A program made the translations under genes and the position numbers. Under the pieces are notes generated by a model. The model saw nothing but the letters and a program-made list of their open reading frames with translations. It did not search any database and was not told the DNA's origin. Shown here piece by piece: positions 51,832 through 52,455 of a stretch of DNA of 52,455 nucleotides. The stretch covers positions 1-52,455 of the forward strand of contig JAFAXE010000013.1 of NCBI GenBank assembly GCA_019241305.1, given 5' to 3'. This DNA comes from Vulcanimicrobiota bacterium. Lineage in GTDB: Bacteria; Vulcanimicrobiota; Vulcanimicrobiia; Vulcanimicrobiales; Vulcanimicrobiaceae. Numbering within the stretch: position 1 is the first letter of the stretch; the number at the start of each line of letters is the position of its first letter.

Positions 51832-51987
51832 ATGCCGGGTTTGATGATTTTTACGTCGTTGGCTGAAGCGATCAAATGCGGCTTCCAAGTCTACGATCGC
51901 ACCACCGACGGATACATCGTGCGTGCCAAAACGGCAAAGGGCTGGGCGCTCGCGATGGTGGTTTGCACGCAAGTAACGGCGCGCTAA
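51832..51987 (+). CDS. Very small protein of unknown function
   Basis: A 51-residue reading frame from ATG 51832 to TAA 51985-51987, in a stretch otherwise without a gene. The protein reads MIFTSLAEAIKCGFQVYDRT, DGYIVRAKTAKGWALAMV: a short helix, then two beta strands with well-placed hydrophobic residues and an ordered DRTTDGY turn. GGATCGGGACG precedes the start. The amphipathic pattern and codon choice look real, but no family is recognised. It lies between dnaE2 (divergent) and the epimerase-like gene. It could be a small regulatory or DNA-binding protein. Confidence 0.55.
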   Translation: MPGLMIFTSLAEAIKCGFQVYDRTTDGYIVRAKTAKGWALAMVVCTQVTAR

Positions 51988-52034
51988 CCCCATTTCTGCA
52001 TGGTGGCTCGCCGTGCGGGCCGAAGCCAACGAAC

Positions 52035-52455
52035 ATGACGACGACGATCGTTACCGGTGGCGCAGGATTCGTCGGAAGTCACCTCGTCGACGCGTTGATT
52101 GCCAAGGATCGTCGCGTGCTCGTCTTGGACGACCTTTCCACCGGAACGCTGCACAATCTAAAAGGGGCTCTTTCAACCGGAAAAGCGACGTTTATCGAGG
52201 CAGATGTTGCCGTAGGAGCCGAGGCCTTGCGCGCGATGATACGCGGTGGCGGCCACCACGACATTGCAGCGATCTTCCATCTGGCCTCACCGGCCAGCCC
52301 TGAAGCCTACGGTGGACATCCGTGGGAAACGCTCGCGGTCAACGGAATCGGAACGATGTCGCTGATCGAGATTGCGCTCGAGCACCGAGCACGCTTCACG
52401 TACTCTTCAACGTCGGAAGTGTACGGCGATCCGCTGGTCCATCCGCAACCCGAAA
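52035..52455 (+). CDS. UDP-glucuronate decarboxylase-like epimerase/dehydratase (partial)
   Basis: The N-terminal 140 residues of an extended short-chain dehydrogenase cut by the window edge. It has the NAD loop IVTGGAGFVGSHLVDAL, LDDLSTGTLHNL, the segment FHLASPASPEAYGGHPWETL typical of UDP-xylose synthase/UDP-glucuronate decarboxylase, and YSSTSEVYGDPLVHPQPE with the catalytic Ser/Glu region. The YxxxK pair lies beyond the edge. The LASPASP and DPLVHPQ pieces separate it from GalE and RfbB. ATG 52035 is 47 bases after the 51-residue gene. It may belong to a sugar-nucleotide cluster to the right. Confidence 0.85.
   Translation, partial: MTTTIVTGGAGFVGSHLVDALIAKDRRVLVLDDLSTGTLHNLKGALSTGKATFIEADVAVGAEALRAMIRGGGHHDIAAIFHLASPASPEAYGGHPWETLAVNGIGTMSLIEIALEHRARFTYSSTSEVYGDPLVHPQPE

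Noticed and set aside
1-52455. tRNA, rRNA, insertion sequence or integrase genes
   Set aside because: None recognised on either strand by reading; no target-site duplications or transposase motifs seen.

Overview
This is GC-rich bacterial chromosomal DNA with dense, mostly operonic genes. Many genes overlap by 1 to 14 bases, and GTG and TTG starts are common. The window holds a full MinC/MinD/MinE set, RodA, FtsE/FtsX with an M23 peptidase, a large SARP/BTAD ATPase regulator, and a SOS box of the Gram-positive type (CGAACATATGTTCG). No single marker gene fixes the taxon. The style suggests an uncultivated environmental lineage such as Candidatus Eremiobacterota (WPS-2), but that is inference. 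I saw no rRNA, tRNA, CRISPR array, insertion sequence or prophage.

Layout. 1-3305: partial SpoIIM-like membrane protein divergent from an RDD membrane protein coupled to a DUF1028 protein; a DUF697-like membrane protein with a degenerate GTPase-like region; a 331-base gap with an imperfect inverted repeat. 3306-5324: long secreted M48 metalloprotease. 5515-12764: rightward cell-shape block minC, minD, a second minD, minE with an Arg-rich tail, rodA, then an RNase E/G with a long Arg-rich tail, closed by a bidirectional terminator. 12833-18630: leftward operon ftsE, ftsX, M23 hydrolase, then two tandem S41 proteases. 18735-23505: acyl-CoA dehydrogenase, SARP/BTAD regulator and a small protein. 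23606-25128: secreted repetitive protein and a secreted peroxiredoxin behind a structured leader. 25150-29859: leftward RmuC, dienelactone hydrolase, cysteine synthase, small secreted protein and Kelch protein. 29946-31711: rfbB and rfbA.

31708-42511: two SRPBCC-like proteins (leftward), a ribosome hibernation factor whose 3' end is duplicated, acetyl-CoA synthetase, a small protein, fumarylacetoacetase, a TetR/MFS pair under a clear dyad operator, homogentisate dioxygenase, a FecR-domain protein, a membrane-anchored protein and a small holin-like protein. 42606-46581: GntR regulator with a strong autoregulated promoter, coupled to an S9 peptidase and an M20 dipeptidase. 46592-51611 (leftward): secreted cyclase-family hydrolase, a secreted unknown and error-prone DNA polymerase DnaE2 under a perfect SOS box. 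51832-52455: an overlooked 51-residue gene and a partial UDP-glucuronate decarboxylase.

How they fit together. The Min, RodA and FtsEX/M23/S41 genes together serve septum placement and wall remodelling. HmgA and fumarylacetoacetase are two steps of tyrosine/homogentisate breakdown, whose acetoacetate and fumarate products could feed the adjacent acyl-CoA synthetase and central metabolism. The most unusual items are the two intact MinD paralogs in one operon, the Arg-rich tails shared by MinE and the RNase, the structured leader before the peroxiredoxin, and regulated promoters that place the start codon at or near the transcript 5' end.
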